Assembly: GCA_003650865.1 (NCBI GenBank)
Contig: QMSN01000024.1
Coordinates: 1-10,058 of the forward strand
Length of the DNA stretch: 10,058 bases
Direction: 5' to 3'
Origin: Thermoprotei archaeon
GTDB lineage: Archaea; Thermoproteota; Methanomethylicia; Nezhaarchaeales; WYZ-LMO8
Both the position numbers and the translations under genes were made by a program. Below, in pieces: positions 1-7,342 of the stretch. The first letter of the stretch is position 1. Each line of letters starts with the position of its first letter. The notes under the pieces were generated by a model that did not search any database, was not told the origin of the DNA, and was given only the letters and a program-made list of their open reading frames with translations.

Positions 1-1257
1 CTCATCGGGATGGAGGTCTACAGCACCGATAGTAGAGGTGTGGGCGGGCTCCTAAGGGTAAGCTTGGAGGACTTCGTGGTTGAGGAGATACCTCTCAAAG
101 CACCTTCAGCTGGAGCCTACACAGTACTGGTGGTAGAGAAGAGGGGGATAGACACGTTAACTGCTGCTATGAGAATAGCACATAGGCTTAGACTCCCCTT
201 AAGAGACGTCGGCTTCGCCGGCCTGAAGGACACTAGGTCTGTGTCTAGGCAGAGGTTTACGGTGAAGCTCCAAGGTGAAATAGACCTTCAACTAGTATCA
301 GACAGGAACATCAAGGTGCTCGACGTCTACAAAGCTAGGAAGCCCCTGAAGCCTGGGATGCTACTTGGCAATAGGTTCACGGTAACGATTAGGGATATTC
401 AAGTAAGTCCTAAAGAAGCCGAGAGGTTGCTCAAGGAGGCTTTTTCTCAAGCCGAGGAGATGGGGGGCTTCCCGAACTTCTATGGCTATCAGAGATTTGG
501 TATTCATAGGCCTAACACTCACGTGATAGGCAAGTTCCTTGTCAAGGGACTCTACGAGGAAGCGGTCATGGAGCTCTTAACCTCAACTTATCCTGGAGAA
601 CCTGATATGCATAGGAGGGCTAGGCTACTACTCGCGGAGACTATGGACTTCAAGGAGGCCTTAAAGAATTTCCCCCACACCTTGGTCTATGAGAGGTCCG
701 TAATTAAGGTGCTGTCTCGGAGACCCCGAGATTACCTAGCTGCTCTGAGGTCTCTGCCTAAGAGTGTTTTAAGCCTCTACGTCGACGCCTATTTAGCCTA
801 CATATTCAACAAGGCTTTAAGCGAGAGGCTTCGCAAGCTGAGGTCTCTAAGCGCTGTAGTCGAGGGAGACATTATAGCGAGGGTTGACGACTACGGAAAC
901 CCGTTAAGACCAACGAGGATAGCCAAGAGAGCAGGGGCAAGGTCGGAGCAGGAGGTGCTCATGGCATTCATCCCAGCTGACACGCGCATCGGGATGGAGG
1001 GGTTTATGGGGGAAATAATCGCATCAGTGTTCAAGAGCGAGGGGGTGCATCCCCCATTTAAGAGTGTTGAGGAGCTGGGGCTTCAAGGGAAGATAGGCCT
1101 GATAAGACCCCTCTCCTTCAAGCCTAAAAACCTCAGCTTTAAGGTTGGTGGAGACCTAACGGTGACTCTGAGCTTCACGCTCCCCAAGTCTAGCTACGCA
1201 ACTGTACTGTTGAGAGAGCTTATGAAGCCCTCAGATCCCATAGCATCAGGGTTTTAA
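1..1257 (+). CDS. truD: tRNA pseudouridine(13) synthase TruD, 5'-partial
   Basis: TruD isomerises uridine to pseudouridine at position 13 of tRNA. The N-terminal core carries the family's GLKD motif (FAGLKDTRSV, about residues 69-78 from the Met at position 10), whose Asp is the catalytic residue. Further on are the NFYGYQRFG motif (about 157-165), the AYLAYIFNKALSERL helix and the C-terminal SYATVLLRELMK segment, so all hallmark blocks are present in order. The first in-window Met (position 10) gives 415 residues, but it sits inside an IGMEVYSTD segment that I recall as internal in archaeal TruD. No in-frame stop precedes it, so I infer that the true start lies upstream and the entry is 5'-truncated by the window edge. 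The stop is TAA at 1255-1257. tmk follows after 39 bp on the same strand, probably in one transcript. Identity is secure; only the start is unknown. Confidence 0.95.
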   Translation, partial: LIGMEVYSTDSRGVGGLLRVSLEDFVVEEIPLKAPSAGAYTVLVVEKRGIDTLTAAMRIAHRLRLPLRDVGFAGLKDTRSVSRQRFTVKLQGEIDLQLVSDRNIKVLDVYKARKPLKPGMLLGNRFTVTIRDIQVSPKEAERLLKEAFSQAEEMGGFPNFYGYQRFGIHRPNTHVIGKFLVKGLYEEAVMELLTSTYPGEPDMHRRARLLLAETMDFKEALKNFPHTLVYERSVIKVLSRRPRDYLAALRSLPKSVLSLYVDAYLAYIFNKALSERLRKLRSLSAVVEGDIIARVDDYGNPLRPTRIAKRAGARSEQEVLMAFIPADTRIGMEGFMGEIIASVFKSEGVHPPFKSVEELGLQGKIGLIRPLSFKPKNLSFKVGGDLTVTLSFTLPKSSYATVLLRELMKPSDPIASGF

Positions 1258-1296
1258 GCCTCTAACTCCACATAGATTTGGGTTAAGGTGTCGTAG

Positions 1297-1905
1297 TTGT
1301 CAGGTGTCTACGTGTCGTTCGATGGAGTTGACGGAGCTGGATCAACTACTCACACTAGGCTTTTAGCTAAGTGGCTTAGGTCTAAGGGCTTGAAAGTCTT
1401 CGAGACCAAGGAGCCCACGACGGGCAGGATAGGGTCGCTAATAAGAGCATACCTACGTGAGGGCTCTCCCCACCCAGCTGTAGACGCCCTCCTCTTCGCA
1501 GCTGATAGAGTTGAGCACTCAATGAGGATCAAGTCCATGCTTGATGAGGGCTTCATAGTGGTCTCAGATAGATCCATCATATCGTCTCTAGCATATCAAC
1601 AAGCTCAGGGCCTTGACTACTCGTGGATACTTGAGGTCAACAAGTACTCCCTTAAGCCTCACATGCCTATCATCCTCGACATAGACCCCGAAATATCACT
1701 GGCTAGGAAGAAGGAGGTTAAGGAGAAATTCGAGAACAGCGAGTTCCTTAGAGCTGTCAGGGATAACATGCTTAAACTGGCTCGTGAAAACGGCTGGGCT
1801 GTAGTAGATACCTCTAAGCCCCTAGATTCAGCTGTTAATGAAGTTAGGAGGCTTGTGGCCCATCAGTTTAAGAAGTTTGGGGTCATTATTGATGAGAGGC
1901 CTTAA
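1297..1905 (+). CDS. tmk: dTMP kinase (thymidylate kinase) with an unusual P-loop
   Basis: Thymidylate kinase phosphorylates dTMP to dTDP using ATP, the step towards dTTP. The 202-residue product has the usual family length. Visible blocks are a P-loop-like GVDGAGSTT (10-18), KEPTTGRIGSLIR (38-50) matching the dTMP-binding REP region, LFAADRVEH (66-74), DRSIISSLAYQ (91-101; the DR(Y/W) motif with Ser in the aromatic position), LDIDPE (127-132) and a Lys-rich LID segment (about 137-145). The P-loop is odd: the Walker A lysine expected at residue 16 is Ser (codon TCA). The other substrate-binding Args, R71 and R92, are kept, so the gene does not look decayed. The start is TTG at 1297, chosen because AAGGTG (1285-1290) lies 6 nt upstream and the product begins right before the P-loop strand. 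The 3' end overlaps the HD-domain gene by 14 bp, suggesting translational coupling. Confidence 0.92.
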   Translation: MSGVYVSFDGVDGAGSTTHTRLLAKWLRSKGLKVFETKEPTTGRIGSLIRAYLREGSPHPAVDALLFAADRVEHSMRIKSMLDEGFIVVSDRSIISSLAYQQAQGLDYSWILEVNKYSLKPHMPIILDIDPEISLARKKEVKEKFENSEFLRAVRDNMLKLARENGWAVVDTSKPLDSAVNEVRRLVAHQFKKFGVIIDERP

Positions 1906-3157
1906 GTTTTGGGGTGAAATTAGGGATCCAGTTCACGGCTACATCTTCATATCTGAGGTCGAGAAGAGCGTTTTGGACACGTACCCTCTACAAAGGCTTC
2001 ACAGAGTTAAGCAGCTTGGCAATGCTCACCTGACCTATCCCGGTGCTGACCACACGAGGTTTGGACACTCTATAGGAGCTATGCACTTGGCCGGGGTCGC
2101 TGGCAATAAGCTTATGGAATTGGGCTTTTCTCAAGACCACGTCGAAGAGTTCAGGCTAGCTGCTCTCCTACACGATGTGGGGCACGGCCCATTCTCCCAC
2201 TTGTTTGAGGAGGCTGTGTTGAGATGTAAGGGCTTAAGCCATGAGGACTTGACTCGTAGGATCATAGAGGAGACTGAGGTCAGGGATGCCATTGAGAACC
2301 ATGGCTTCGACTTGAAGAGGATATCTGAGCTCTCGGTTGGCATGCTAGACTCTCCTCTAAGCGCCTTGATATCGGGTCCATTCGACATAGACAAGCTGGA
2401 CTTCCTACTTCGAGACTCATATTACACAGGGGTTGAGTACGGCAGAGTTGACTCAACTCGTCTCCTCACATCGATAAGAGTTGTCGATGGGATCATAGCT
2501 CTCGAGCTCCCTGCAAGCCTTTACGCTCTTGAGTCGTTCCTCATATCTAGGTACGAGATGTTCAAGGCTGTCTACTTTCACAGGACTGTGAGGTCTGCTT
2601 GGATAATGCTGGCGAAGGCCATAAATATAGCCTACAGCTCATTGAGCTTATTCGACTTTCAGAGCATAGATGAATACCTCCAAATGGATGATGGTTTCGT
2701 AGAGTTTAAGCTCCGAGACCTCCTGCGCTCGAAGCCTAAGGGCGAAGTGGCTATTGCAGCTGAGCTGTTCTCTATGTTGGAGAAGAGGAAGCTGTTCAAG
2801 TCAGTCTACGAGGCGATAATCCACGTTAAAGATGTCTCACACCCTCTAAGTGAGTCGTTGAGGTCTGAGCTTGAACAGCTCATCGCTACTAGGGCTGGAG
2901 TAGAGCCCTGGATGGTGGTTGTGGACACGCCTATGGTGCCCTCTCTACCCTACACGCCGACTCAGCCAGACCCCATGGACATACCCGTCTGCGAGGAGGT
3001 TGGAGGTAGACTTGTGAAGAGGAGGTTAACTGAGTTCTCAACTCTAATAGAGAGCCTCAAGGGCTACGTCGACATAATAAGGGTGTACTCGCACCCAGAT
3101 GTCAAGACCTCAGTTGAGGATGCAGCGAGGAAAACCGTGAGCACTTTACTACCCTAA
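1892..3157 (+). CDS. HD-domain phosphohydrolase, SAMHD1/dGTPase-like
   Basis: A 421-residue metal-dependent HD-superfamily phosphohydrolase of the SAMHD1/dGTPase-related group. The metal-site residues are visible: H59 in HTRFGHS, H94-D95 in LLHDVGHGPFSHLFE, and D167 in FDIDKLDFLLRD. H98, H103 and H117 match the additional catalytic-pocket histidines of SAMHD1 by motif. Known relatives hydrolyse dNTPs to deoxynucleoside plus triphosphate, so a dNTPase role is likely by family, but the substrate cannot be read from sequence. The C-terminal 200 residues are helical-looking and lack a motif I recognise. I place the start at ATG 1892, giving MRGLKFWGEIRDPVHGYI as family members usually begin, with GGGGT at 1879-1883. 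An ATG at 1838 would add 18 residues that only translate the tail of tmk. The coding overlap with tmk is 14 bp, and the 3' end overlaps the convergent AcnX small-subunit gene by 9 bp. The pairing with tmk suggests dNTP-pool control. Confidence 0.88.
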   Translation: MRGLKFWGEIRDPVHGYIFISEVEKSVLDTYPLQRLHRVKQLGNAHLTYPGADHTRFGHSIGAMHLAGVAGNKLMELGFSQDHVEEFRLAALLHDVGHGPFSHLFEEAVLRCKGLSHEDLTRRIIEETEVRDAIENHGFDLKRISELSVGMLDSPLSALISGPFDIDKLDFLLRDSYYTGVEYGRVDSTRLLTSIRVVDGIIALELPASLYALESFLISRYEMFKAVYFHRTVRSAWIMLAKAINIAYSSLSLFDFQSIDEYLQMDDGFVEFKLRDLLRSKPKGEVAIAAELFSMLEKRKLFKSVYEAIIHVKDVSHPLSESLRSELEQLIATRAGVEPWMVVVDTPMVPSLPYTPTQPDPMDIPVCEEVGGRLVKRRLTEFSTLIESLKGYVDIIRVYSHPDVKTSVEDAARKTVSTLLP

Positions 3158-3577
3158 ATGGACTTTTAGGAGCCCCTTAAACCCGTCAACCTCAACTCTA
3201 CTTCTACACTTAATGTCGGCTAGGGCTTCACGTGGGACTCCGTCTAGAAGCGTTATGCCACTTATCACGCAGCCCGTCAAGGTCATTAAGTCCACCTTGA
3301 CCGTGACTATAGCGCTCGGCGCCAACCCCCTCTTCGCCAAGCTGTAGAGGACGTAGGAGCCAACTGTGCTCCCCTTGCCGTGTGGAATTATGAGGACCTT
3401 ACCAGCTACGCTCAGCCCTTCGAGGTCGTGACCTCTCTCTACTATAACACCACTGCTTGGATCCACTCCTCCGAGGAATGAGATTGGTCTTGAAGAGACC
3501 AAGGCTTCTCCCATAGCGCGTCCCTTCACGAGCCCTCTACACCTGTACGTCACGACTCTACGGCTTCTCTTAGACAT
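3149..3577 (-). CDS. Phosphomevalonate dehydratase (aconitase X) small subunit
   Basis: A 142-residue protein of the AcnX small-subunit family (formerly DUF126), corresponding to the swivelling domain of aconitase. In archaea it pairs with the large subunit to dehydrate (R)-5-phosphomevalonate to trans-anhydromevalonate 5-phosphate. Diagnostic segments are GRAMGEALVSSRPISFLGGVDP (about 19-40) and IPHGKGSTVGSYVLYSLAKRG (64-84). Ser70 of the GKGS loop is the best candidate for the catalytic serine, by analogy with the aconitase superfamily. The ATG at 3577 is supported by a strong GGAGGT ribosome-binding site 8 nt upstream, inside the end of the large-subunit gene (28-bp overlap). It is the last gene of the minus-strand operon. 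Its TAG stop lies inside the 3' end of the convergent HD-domain gene. An alternative role as part of a hydroxyproline dehydratase is unlikely given the UbiD-family partner. Confidence 0.92.
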   Translation of the reverse strand: MSKRSRRVVTYRCRGLVKGRAMGEALVSSRPISFLGGVDPSSGVIVERGHDLEGLSVAGKVLIIPHGKGSTVGSYVLYSLAKRGLAPSAIVTVKVDLMTLTGCVISGITLLDGVPREALADIKCRSRVEVDGFKGLLKVHLG

Positions 3578-4725
3578 CTTCTCCTACCTCCTAGGGCTAT
3601 CATGGCTCTGGTCATAGTCTGGGCATAGTGCGCCGTCTTGGCTGAGTCCGTTAGAATTACATCGCTCTTCGAGAGCCTCATCGGAGAGACTATGAGGCAA
3701 GTATCCTTCACGAGCAGGCCCCCCGAACGCCTAATGACCTCTTCAACTCCCTCCTTCACAGCCCTCTCATACACCGACCTAGAGGTTGATATGAGGAGTT
3801 TCACGTCTCTCCTAACCTTCTTCTCCTTGAGCTCTTCAGCTATGGACCTGAGCTCCTTCAAACTGCAGTGGGGGCATCCTATGAACACCACGGTGGGCCT
3901 CCTGGTAAGGCTCCACTTCTCCCTTACGCTCTTGACCTCGCTGACGTCTACCTCTATGACCCCTCCTTCACACCCCTCTCCTCGCTTAAGCCAGAACATT
4001 GGTGCTGAGCTCGAAGCTCCAAAGCCCGCTGATAAGTACTTTAACTCGTCTCTACTACCAGCTTTAACTCCCTCAAGTAGGGGTATAAGCCTCGGCTCCC
4101 TCATGCCCACTACGTAGCCTAGTAACCCCCAGTCGGCGTAGTCTCTAGGCTTGTAGTGGACTTTGACCTTCACCTCGGGCATTCTACCTTCATCTGTATG
4201 AGCTGGGGTCAGGGCTGCTCTACCAGTTAGGGCAGCCGCTAGAGCCGATGGGCCCCCCTCCCTATCTGTATAGGCTCCTAGCACGCTGTTGCTGTATATG
4301 ACGGCTGACGACTCAGCCCAAGCAATGTGATCGCCTTCACGTGGGTTATTCCCAGCGTAGTACGGCGTGCACGTTAGGGTCTCTTCAACTCCCATGAGCT
4401 TGAGTAGCCTCACTATCTCCATCTGCTTTTTGTAGAACTCCTCGTCTACGTCGAAGAGCCAGGGCTTATCTAGGTCGAAGCCGCAGGGGTTCATGGTTGC
4501 TTTAACTCTAACGAATCCTCCGCTCTCAGCTAAATCCCTTATGAACTCTAGACCTGAGTCGCCGATGTTCTTGTATGATATTCCTGATATGTGTGCACTC
4601 CTTATCTTTATGAGCTTGCCGTAGCCGTAGGCGTCGGCTATTGCTAAGAGGAGCTCCATGGATCTCCTACAGGCCTCTCCCATGTCCCCCCTCAACATCA
4701 TTCTCTCGGTTCTCGTGAGCCTCAA
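3550..4725 (-). CDS. Phosphomevalonate dehydratase (aconitase X) large subunit
   Basis: A 391-residue AcnX catalytic subunit (formerly DUF521). With the small subunit it forms the iron-sulfur dehydratase of the archaeal modified mevalonate pathway. Visible family blocks include SAHISGISYKNIGD (43-56), KATMNPCGFDL (75-85), TCTPYYAGNNP (118-128), ESSAVIYSNSVLGAYTDREGGPSAL (138-162), GRAALTPAHTDEGR (168-181) and the C-terminal SAKTAHY (361-367). C119, C284 (IGCPHC) and C343 (DTCLIVSP) are the best candidates for iron-sulfur ligands by family; C287 is an additional nearby Cys. Length is normal. The start is TTG at 4725, preceded 7 nt upstream by GGAGATGA (4733-4740). The TTG overlaps the UbiD TGA stop in a TTGA junction, indicating translational coupling. 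The product beginning MRLTRTERMMLRG matches the expected family N-terminus. Gene order UbiD, large, small places all three in one isoprenoid operon. Confidence 0.94.
   Translation of the reverse strand: MRLTRTERMMLRGDMGEACRRSMELLLAIADAYGYGKLIKIRSAHISGISYKNIGDSGLEFIRDLAESGGFVRVKATMNPCGFDLDKPWLFDVDEEFYKKQMEIVRLLKLMGVEETLTCTPYYAGNNPREGDHIAWAESSAVIYSNSVLGAYTDREGGPSALAAALTGRAALTPAHTDEGRMPEVKVKVHYKPRDYADWGLLGYVVGMREPRLIPLLEGVKAGSRDELKYLSAGFGASSSAPMFWLKRGEGCEGGVIEVDVSEVKSVREKWSLTRRPTVVFIGCPHCSLKELRSIAEELKEKKVRRDVKLLISTSRSVYERAVKEGVEEVIRRSGGLLVKDTCLIVSPMRLSKSDVILTDSAKTAHYAQTMTRAMIALGGRRRCLREAVES
3586..3591 (-). promoter_or_regulatory. Shine-Dalgarno site of AcnX small subunit
   Basis: GGAGGT on the minus strand, 8 nt before the ATG at 3577 and inside the large-subunit coding sequence. 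It decides the start of the small subunit over the in-frame GTG codons about 7-8 codons downstream, and lets the internal cistron of the operon be translated independently. Confidence 0.75.
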
Positions 4726-6026
4726 CCAGCCTTCATCTCCGGTATCCTAGCTCTCTCAAATCTCTCTGCTCTCTTAAGGGGCTTAGTTGCGTCCAGCCCA
4801 ACCTTACACGTGAGCAGGGTCTCGGGGTCTGCTGAGGGGTCTAGGCTTGAGCCCCTCGCCGACTTGACGATAACGAGACCCTTATCCGCTTGAAGCCTTG
4901 TGGCAATGGCCCACTCCACGTCCCTAGGGTCATCAACGTTGACGTCGCTGTCTACGACTACTACGTGCTTAAGGCTGGGGTGAGAGCCGAAGGCAGCCAT
5001 TATGGCAGTTTTGCCGTCACCCTCTGTGACCTTGTCTATAGCTATTACGGCGTGAAGCCAGCCGCAACCGCCCTCAGTAAGCCTGATGGCTCTAAGCCCT
5101 GGAAGAACTCTTCTAAGTGAGCTCCAAAGCTCAGCCTCCTTTGGGAAGCCCATGAGGAGCCTATGCTCGACACTAGCGGGCAAAACTGCTTGGAAGAGAG
5201 GGTCTTCATTGACATATATGGCCTCAACCTCTAGTACGGGCTGTTTCCTAATGGCGTCGTACGTCCCAGTTATGTCGGCGAAGGGCCCCTCATCCACGAG
5301 CTCATCAGTCCTAATCCTCCCCTCCAAGACTATCTCAGCGTCAACTGGGACCTGAATTCCGTAGTGTGGAGTCTCAGCAACTTTGACCCTTCCCTTAGCG
5401 ATGCTATTCGCAACCCATATCTCGTTTACCCCGAATGGTGGGGATGAAGCCGCTGCCAGCATAACTGAGGGGTGGCAACCTATGACCACCGCTACTGGCA
5501 AATGTGTATTCCTCTCCTGAGCTCTTTTGTATAGCACGTGTAGGTGTCTTGGGACTATCCTTATGGCTGCCCTACTCTTATTTAACACGAGAAGCCTATG
5601 CACCGAGGCGTTGCAAATGCCCTCTAGTTCAGCTATGACTATGGAGCTCGTGATGTACCTTCCAGCATCCCCCTCATAGTACTTAAAGACTGGCAGGTCG
5701 TCTACTCCTCTATTCCACCTCTTGTAGAACTCCTCAAATCGTCCTGCAATTGTGGGCTTTAAGGGCTTCTCCATAGCCTCAGTTATAACGCTATAAGCCT
5801 CCTCGAAGGTCTTGACCTCAAGGCTGTCTAAGAGCCTCTTTCTAGAGGCCAGCACATTGCCCACTGCTTTAAGCTCACTACCCTTGACCTTCTCGAATAC
5901 TACTATTGGACCTCCATCGTTCCTCTTCAATATGAGCGGGGCCTGGTATATGGGTGATACCTCACTCTCAACCCTTAAGACCTCGCCTCTCTCCTCCTCT
6001 TCACCCACGAAGTCCCTTAACCTCAT
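4722..6026 (-). CDS. UbiD-family decarboxylase, probable anhydromevalonate phosphate decarboxylase
   Basis: A 434-residue UbiD-family prenyl-FMN-dependent decarboxylase. In this operon it most likely converts trans-anhydromevalonate 5-phosphate to isopentenyl phosphate. Sequence signs are N139 in GICNASVHR with R144 five residues on (the metal/prFMN Asn and catalytic Arg positions of UbiD enzymes), H161/H163 in PRHLHVLYKRAQERN, the AETPHYGIQVPVDAEIVLEG block (217-235), and E246 and D251 in EGPFADITGTYD. These complete the acidic-Arg-acidic site, with Asp in the third place. Length is typical of the family. The ATG at 6026 follows GAGGAG (6036-6041) by 9 nt. It is the promoter-proximal gene of the operon, with a putative TATA element at 6069-6085. 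No UbiX-type prenyltransferase, needed to make prFMN, is in the window. A different aromatic-acid decarboxylase role is possible by family alone; the neighbouring AcnX genes make it unlikely. Confidence 0.92.
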   Translation of the reverse strand: MRLRDFVGEEEERGEVLRVESEVSPIYQAPLILKRNDGGPIVVFEKVKGSELKAVGNVLASRKRLLDSLEVKTFEEAYSVITEAMEKPLKPTIAGRFEEFYKRWNRGVDDLPVFKYYEGDAGRYITSSIVIAELEGICNASVHRLLVLNKSRAAIRIVPRHLHVLYKRAQERNTHLPVAVVIGCHPSVMLAAASSPPFGVNEIWVANSIAKGRVKVAETPHYGIQVPVDAEIVLEGRIRTDELVDEGPFADITGTYDAIRKQPVLEVEAIYVNEDPLFQAVLPASVEHRLLMGFPKEAELWSSLRRVLPGLRAIRLTEGGCGWLHAVIAIDKVTEGDGKTAIMAAFGSHPSLKHVVVVDSDVNVDDPRDVEWAIATRLQADKGLVIVKSARGSSLDPSADPETLLTCKVGLDATKPLKRAERFERARIPEMKAG

Positions 6027-6068
6027 ACTACACTACTCCTCTATTCCCTCTAACTTCTCATACTACTC

Positions 6069-6085
6069 TTAAGCTAAAGTTAAAT
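6069..6085. promoter_or_regulatory. Putative divergent promoter core between UbiD operon and NAPRTase
   Basis: The 131-bp gap between the UbiD-family gene and the NAPRTase gene contains the AT-rich element TTAAGCTAAAGTTAAAT. Read on the minus strand, a TATA box here would start transcription about 25 bp away, near 6052, leaving a leader of about 25 nt that holds the GAGGAG site before the UbiD ATG. Read on the plus strand, it would start near 6104. The same element, with one mismatch, occurs at 7877-7893. Function is inferred from spacing and composition. Confidence 0.45.
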
Positions 6086-6144
6086 GTTTGAGGAAAAGGT
6101 TTTAGCTTGCTGTAAAGCCCTTTAAGTGGAGTGACATCGACTGC

Positions 6145-6150
6145 GGAGAG
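6145..6150 (+). promoter_or_regulatory. Ribosome-binding site deciding the NAPRTase start
   Basis: GGAGAG lies 7 nt before the ATG at 6158. It favours that ATG over the in-frame GTG at 6131, which has no comparable site and would add nine residues not expected in the family. Confidence 0.5.
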
Positions 6151-6157
6151 TGGCTCG

Positions 6158-7342
6158 ATGAGGAGCTTTCTAGTAGCAGACTTCGAGGAGGTCGTTGAAG
6201 GTAAGGTAACGGATGTGTATTTTGAGAGGGCGAAGGAGGTACTTGACAAGGAGGGCTTATCCGATACGAATGTTGTAGCTGAAGTCCACTCCTACTCTCT
6301 ACCTCGAGGTTATGAGTGGGCTATACTTGCAGGTGTAAATGACGTCGTGGCTATGCTTGAAGGCAAGCCTGTAGACGTCTACTCCATGCCTGAGGGCACT
6401 CTCTTCAGGCCCATACAGCCAGTCATGAACATAGAGGGGCCATACACAGCCTTTTGCGTCTTTGAGACTGCTCTTCTAGGGGCTCTTAGACATGCGACGA
6501 GCGTAGCCACTAAGGCTGCTAGGTGCAAGAGGGCTGCAGGCGATAAGCAAGTAATCTTCTTTGGGGCTAGGTCCGTGCACCCCTCAATAACACCTCTAGT
6601 TGATAGGGCTGCCTTCATAGGCGGCTGTGATGGGATTTCAAACGTCTATGGAGCTAAGGTTCTTGGCTTAACCCCCATAGGCACGATTCCCCACTCACTC
6701 ATAGTCGTGTTTGGAGACCAGGTTAAGGCTTGGAAGGCCTTTGATAAGCACATGCCTCCTGAGATACCTAGGATAGCTCTATGCGATACTTGGTTTGACG
6801 AGAGAGTTGAGGCTTTGATGGCTGCAGAGTCCTTGGGAGCTAGGCTCTACGGTGTTAGGTTCGATACTCCTGGCTCTAGGAGAGGGGACATGAGGAGGAT
6901 TGTTGAGGAGACTAAATGGGCCCTTAAGATAAAGGGCTACGAGCACGTAAAGGTCATCGTGAGCGGTGGGATTGACGAGGAGTCCATAACTAGACTGAGG
7001 GATGTAGCTGATGGCTTTGGTGTGGGCACCGCCATAGCCTTCCCTCCCTCAATCGACCTATCCATGGACATAGTCGAGGTCAACGGAGAGCCTAAGTCCA
7101 AGAGGGGTAAGCTTCCAGGCAAGAAGCAGGTCTACCGTTGTTGGAGCTGCTTCAAGGACTACATGACGCCAGCCTCTCAACAGCTAGATAAGTGCCCGAG
7201 CTGCGGCTCCAGCCTTGAACCCATGTTGAAGCCCCTGCTGCTCAATGGGAAGCTTGTGGCTGAGCTTAAGGAGCCCAAGGAGATAAGGAGCTATGTTTTA
7301 AAGCAGTTAAAGCTACTTGACGCCTCTCTCGCTAGGGCTTAG
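6158..7342 (+). CDS. pncB: Nicotinate phosphoribosyltransferase with C-terminal zinc ribbon
   Basis: A 394-residue archaeal-type nicotinate phosphoribosyltransferase. It joins nicotinate and PRPP to give nicotinate mononucleotide in NAD salvage. The conserved core runs VTDVYFERAKEVL near the N-terminus, then GARSVHPSITPLVDRAAFIGGCDG (about 136-159), NVYGAKVLGLTPIGTIPHSL (162-181), LYGVRFDTPGSRRGD (230-244) and VIVSGGIDEESI (266-277). The C-terminus adds a CxxC...CxxC zinc ribbon (C328, C331, C346, C349), as I recall for the Thermoplasma-type archaeal enzymes. The ATG at 6158 is chosen for its GGAGAG site and because MRSFLVADFEEV matches the usual family N-terminus; GTG 6131 is the alternative. 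It is divergent from the isoprenoid operon, and its 3' end overlaps the convergent protease gene by 30 bp, so it is probably monocistronic. Confidence 0.93.
   Translation: MRSFLVADFEEVVEGKVTDVYFERAKEVLDKEGLSDTNVVAEVHSYSLPRGYEWAILAGVNDVVAMLEGKPVDVYSMPEGTLFRPIQPVMNIEGPYTAFCVFETALLGALRHATSVATKAARCKRAAGDKQVIFFGARSVHPSITPLVDRAAFIGGCDGISNVYGAKVLGLTPIGTIPHSLIVVFGDQVKAWKAFDKHMPPEIPRIALCDTWFDERVEALMAAESLGARLYGVRFDTPGSRRGDMRRIVEETKWALKIKGYEHVKVIVSGGIDEESITRLRDVADGFGVGTAIAFPPSIDLSMDIVEVNGEPKSKRGKLPGKKQVYRCWSCFKDYMTPASQQLDKCPSCGSSLEPMLKPLLLNGKLVAELKEPKEIRSYVLKQLKLLDASLARA

Noticed and set aside
3..1000. 14-bp direct repeat CATCGGGATGGAGG at 3-16 and 987-1000 within truD
   Set aside because: Both encode I-G-M-E in the same frame of different TruD segments; no flanking similarity, so likely chance.
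1838..1891. Longer start for the HD-domain protein at ATG 1838
   Set aside because: The 18 added residues are just tmk coding sequence in another frame; the product from ATG 1892 begins like family members and has a GGGGT site upstream.
2131..2394. 87-codon minus-strand open frame opposite the HD-domain gene
   Set aside because: It lies across the invariant HD active-site region of the real gene and has shadow-type composition.
3638..4117. 159-codon plus-strand open frame opposite the AcnX large subunit
   Set aside because: The minus-strand protein here is a well-conserved catalytic subunit; this frame is Ser/Thr/Leu-rich, has no recognisable motif and is a shadow of it.
3149..4725. AcnX subunits as cis-3-hydroxyproline dehydratase
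   Set aside because: Separate subunits, archaeal context and the coupled UbiD-family decarboxylase fit phosphomevalonate dehydratase; no proline-catabolism genes are nearby.
5086..5355. 89-codon plus-strand open frame opposite the UbiD-family gene
   Set aside because: Low-complexity Ser/Thr-rich translation entirely inside a conserved gene; no ribosome-binding site or motif.
4722..6026. UbiD-family gene as a ubiquinone or aromatic-acid decarboxylase
   Set aside because: There are no quinone or aromatic-degradation neighbours, and it overlaps the AcnX large-subunit gene directly.
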